Assembly (NCBI GenBank): GCA_029866965.1
Contig: CP123444.1
Coordinates: forward strand, 2,732,501-2,796,500
Source: Flavobacteriaceae bacterium YJPT1-3
GTDB lineage: Bacteria > Bacteroidota > Bacteroidia > Flavobacteriales > Flavobacteriaceae
Direction of reading: 5' to 3'
Length of the DNA: 64,000 bases
The translations under genes and the position numbers were made by a program. Shown one piece after another: positions 63,641-64,000 of the stretch. Positions within the stretch are counted from its first letter, which is position 1, and every line of letters starts with the position of its first letter. The notes under the pieces are model-generated. The model worked only from the letters and a program-made list of their open reading frames with translations, made no database searches and had not been told where the DNA came from.

Positions 63641-63753
63641 GCGATCCTACTCCGGAAACCTATACCTGGAAAAAGATGTACACCGTGGTGCTTTGCGCCA
63701 ACGCCTTGTATATCCTACTGTTCTACCTCTTCATGCACTACTTCGTCGCCTAA
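63637..63753 (+). CDS. 38-residue single-pass membrane protein
   Basis: A short gene: ATG overlaps the PIG-L stop in ATGA and TAA ends it at 63753. The product begins MSDPTPETYTWKKMYTVVLC and then has one long hydrophobic helix to the end (NALYILLFYLFMHYF). The first 15 residues are polar and the rest spans the membrane. It sits 16 nt before a sodium:solute symporter gene. Tight spacing and the layout point to a small subunit or helper of that symporter, in the manner of other small partners of SSS carriers, but this one matches no family I can name. Confidence 0.75.
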   Translation: MSDPTPETYTWKKMYTVVLCANALYILLFYLFMHYFVA

Positions 63754-63769
63754 CTTCTAGCCCCTGCTC

Positions 63770-64000
63770 ATGCAACTACTCGATTGGATCGTCTTAAGTC
63801 TTACGCTTTTTTTTATTGTGGGTTACGGCGTATGGAAGACTAGAGGCAGTTCGACCGTTCAGGATTATATAAAAGGCGGAAGCACGGCCCAATGGTGGAC
63901 CATCGGTTTATCGGTCATGGCTACCCAGGCCAGCGCGATCACTTTTTTATCCACACCCGGTCAGGCGTTTCATGATGGAATGGGCTTCGTTCAATTCTAT
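63770..64000 (+). CDS. Sodium:solute symporter, N-terminal part (cut by window edge)
   Basis: The first 77 codons of a gene that runs past the window. The product begins MQLLDWIVLSLTLFFIVGYG and continues with the family segments VQDYIKGGSTAQWWTIGLSVMATQASAITFLSTPGQAF. That is the first two membrane segments of the SSS family, with the usual GG...WW and S-A-x-T pattern of the sodium site region. The transported solute cannot be told. It forms one operon with the PIG-L deacetylase and the small membrane protein, so it may bring in a product of deacetylation such as an amino sugar or acetate-related compound. Confidence 0.9.
   Translation, partial: MQLLDWIVLSLTLFFIVGYGVWKTRGSSTVQDYIKGGSTAQWWTIGLSVMATQASAITFLSTPGQAFHDGMGFVQFY

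Overview
The window is a piece of a bacterial chromosome from the Bacteroidota, most likely a marine member of the Flavobacteriaceae. The evidence is the -7 promoter element TAnnTTTG in front of several genes, the type IX secretion (T9SS) sorting domains on exported proteins, a PorP/SprF–OmpA pair, a type B L31 ribosomal protein, and the gene orders phospho-sugar mutase–ABC exporter–ECF sigma factor and MarR–FadJ–thiolase–acyl-CoA dehydrogenase. I could not run a search, so the genus is not assigned.

Layout. Positions 1–3,250 hold a ribosomal RNA operon on the minus strand (16S, tRNA-Ile, tRNA-Ala, start of 23S) with two tandem promoters, followed by rpmE2. Positions 3.6–11.5 kb carry a DUF4199 membrane protein, a family 2 glycosyltransferase, a large T9SS-exported protein, a phospho-sugar mutase and an MsbA-like ABC exporter. 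Positions 11.8–14.5 kb carry an ECF sigma factor operon (sigma, short membrane protein, CpxP-like periplasmic protein) and a YCF48-like lipoprotein. Positions 14.5–22 kb carry an RNA cytosine methyltransferase, purL and a T9SS-exported zinc carboxypeptidase. Positions 22–30.2 kb are a fatty acid degradation block: acyl-CoA ligase, then a MarR-led operon of the bifunctional dehydrogenase/hydratase, thiolase and acyl-CoA dehydrogenase. Positions 30.2–42.7 kb hold mostly exported hydrolases: an SGNH esterase, M28 and M1 peptidases, two amidohydrolases and a CBM9-like lipoprotein. Positions 42.7–48.4 kb hold a SatD–DUF3307 pair behind a striking operator array, two DUF3140 paralogues, an S10 carboxypeptidase, a TSUP permease and a pirin. 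Positions 48.6–56.2 kb are a T9SS adhesin operon (repeat protein, PorP/SprF, OmpA). Positions 56.2–64 kb hold a fused VWA–AAA+ protein, uvrB, a PIG-L deacetylase, a 38-residue membrane peptide and the start of a sodium:solute symporter.

The most notable signals are not genes. (1) A perfect 14-bp palindrome, GCTTTCGCGAAAGC, occurs eight times, always inside coding sequence and in two reading frames; several copies fall in likely protein linkers. It looks like a distributed chromosomal DNA site. (2) Four 18-bp dyads of form ATAAGY-N6-RCTTAT, spaced 28–29 bp, cover the promoter of satD. (3) A 17-bp string lies upstream of both the ECF sigma operon and the T9SS adhesin operon, followed by further similarity. 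(4) A perfect 18-bp palindrome lies just upstream of the -7 element of the MarR-led fatty acid operon. (5) Two genes have anomalous structure at A-runs, and in both one extra A would restore the usual gene layout. This may be assembly error, mutation or slippage.
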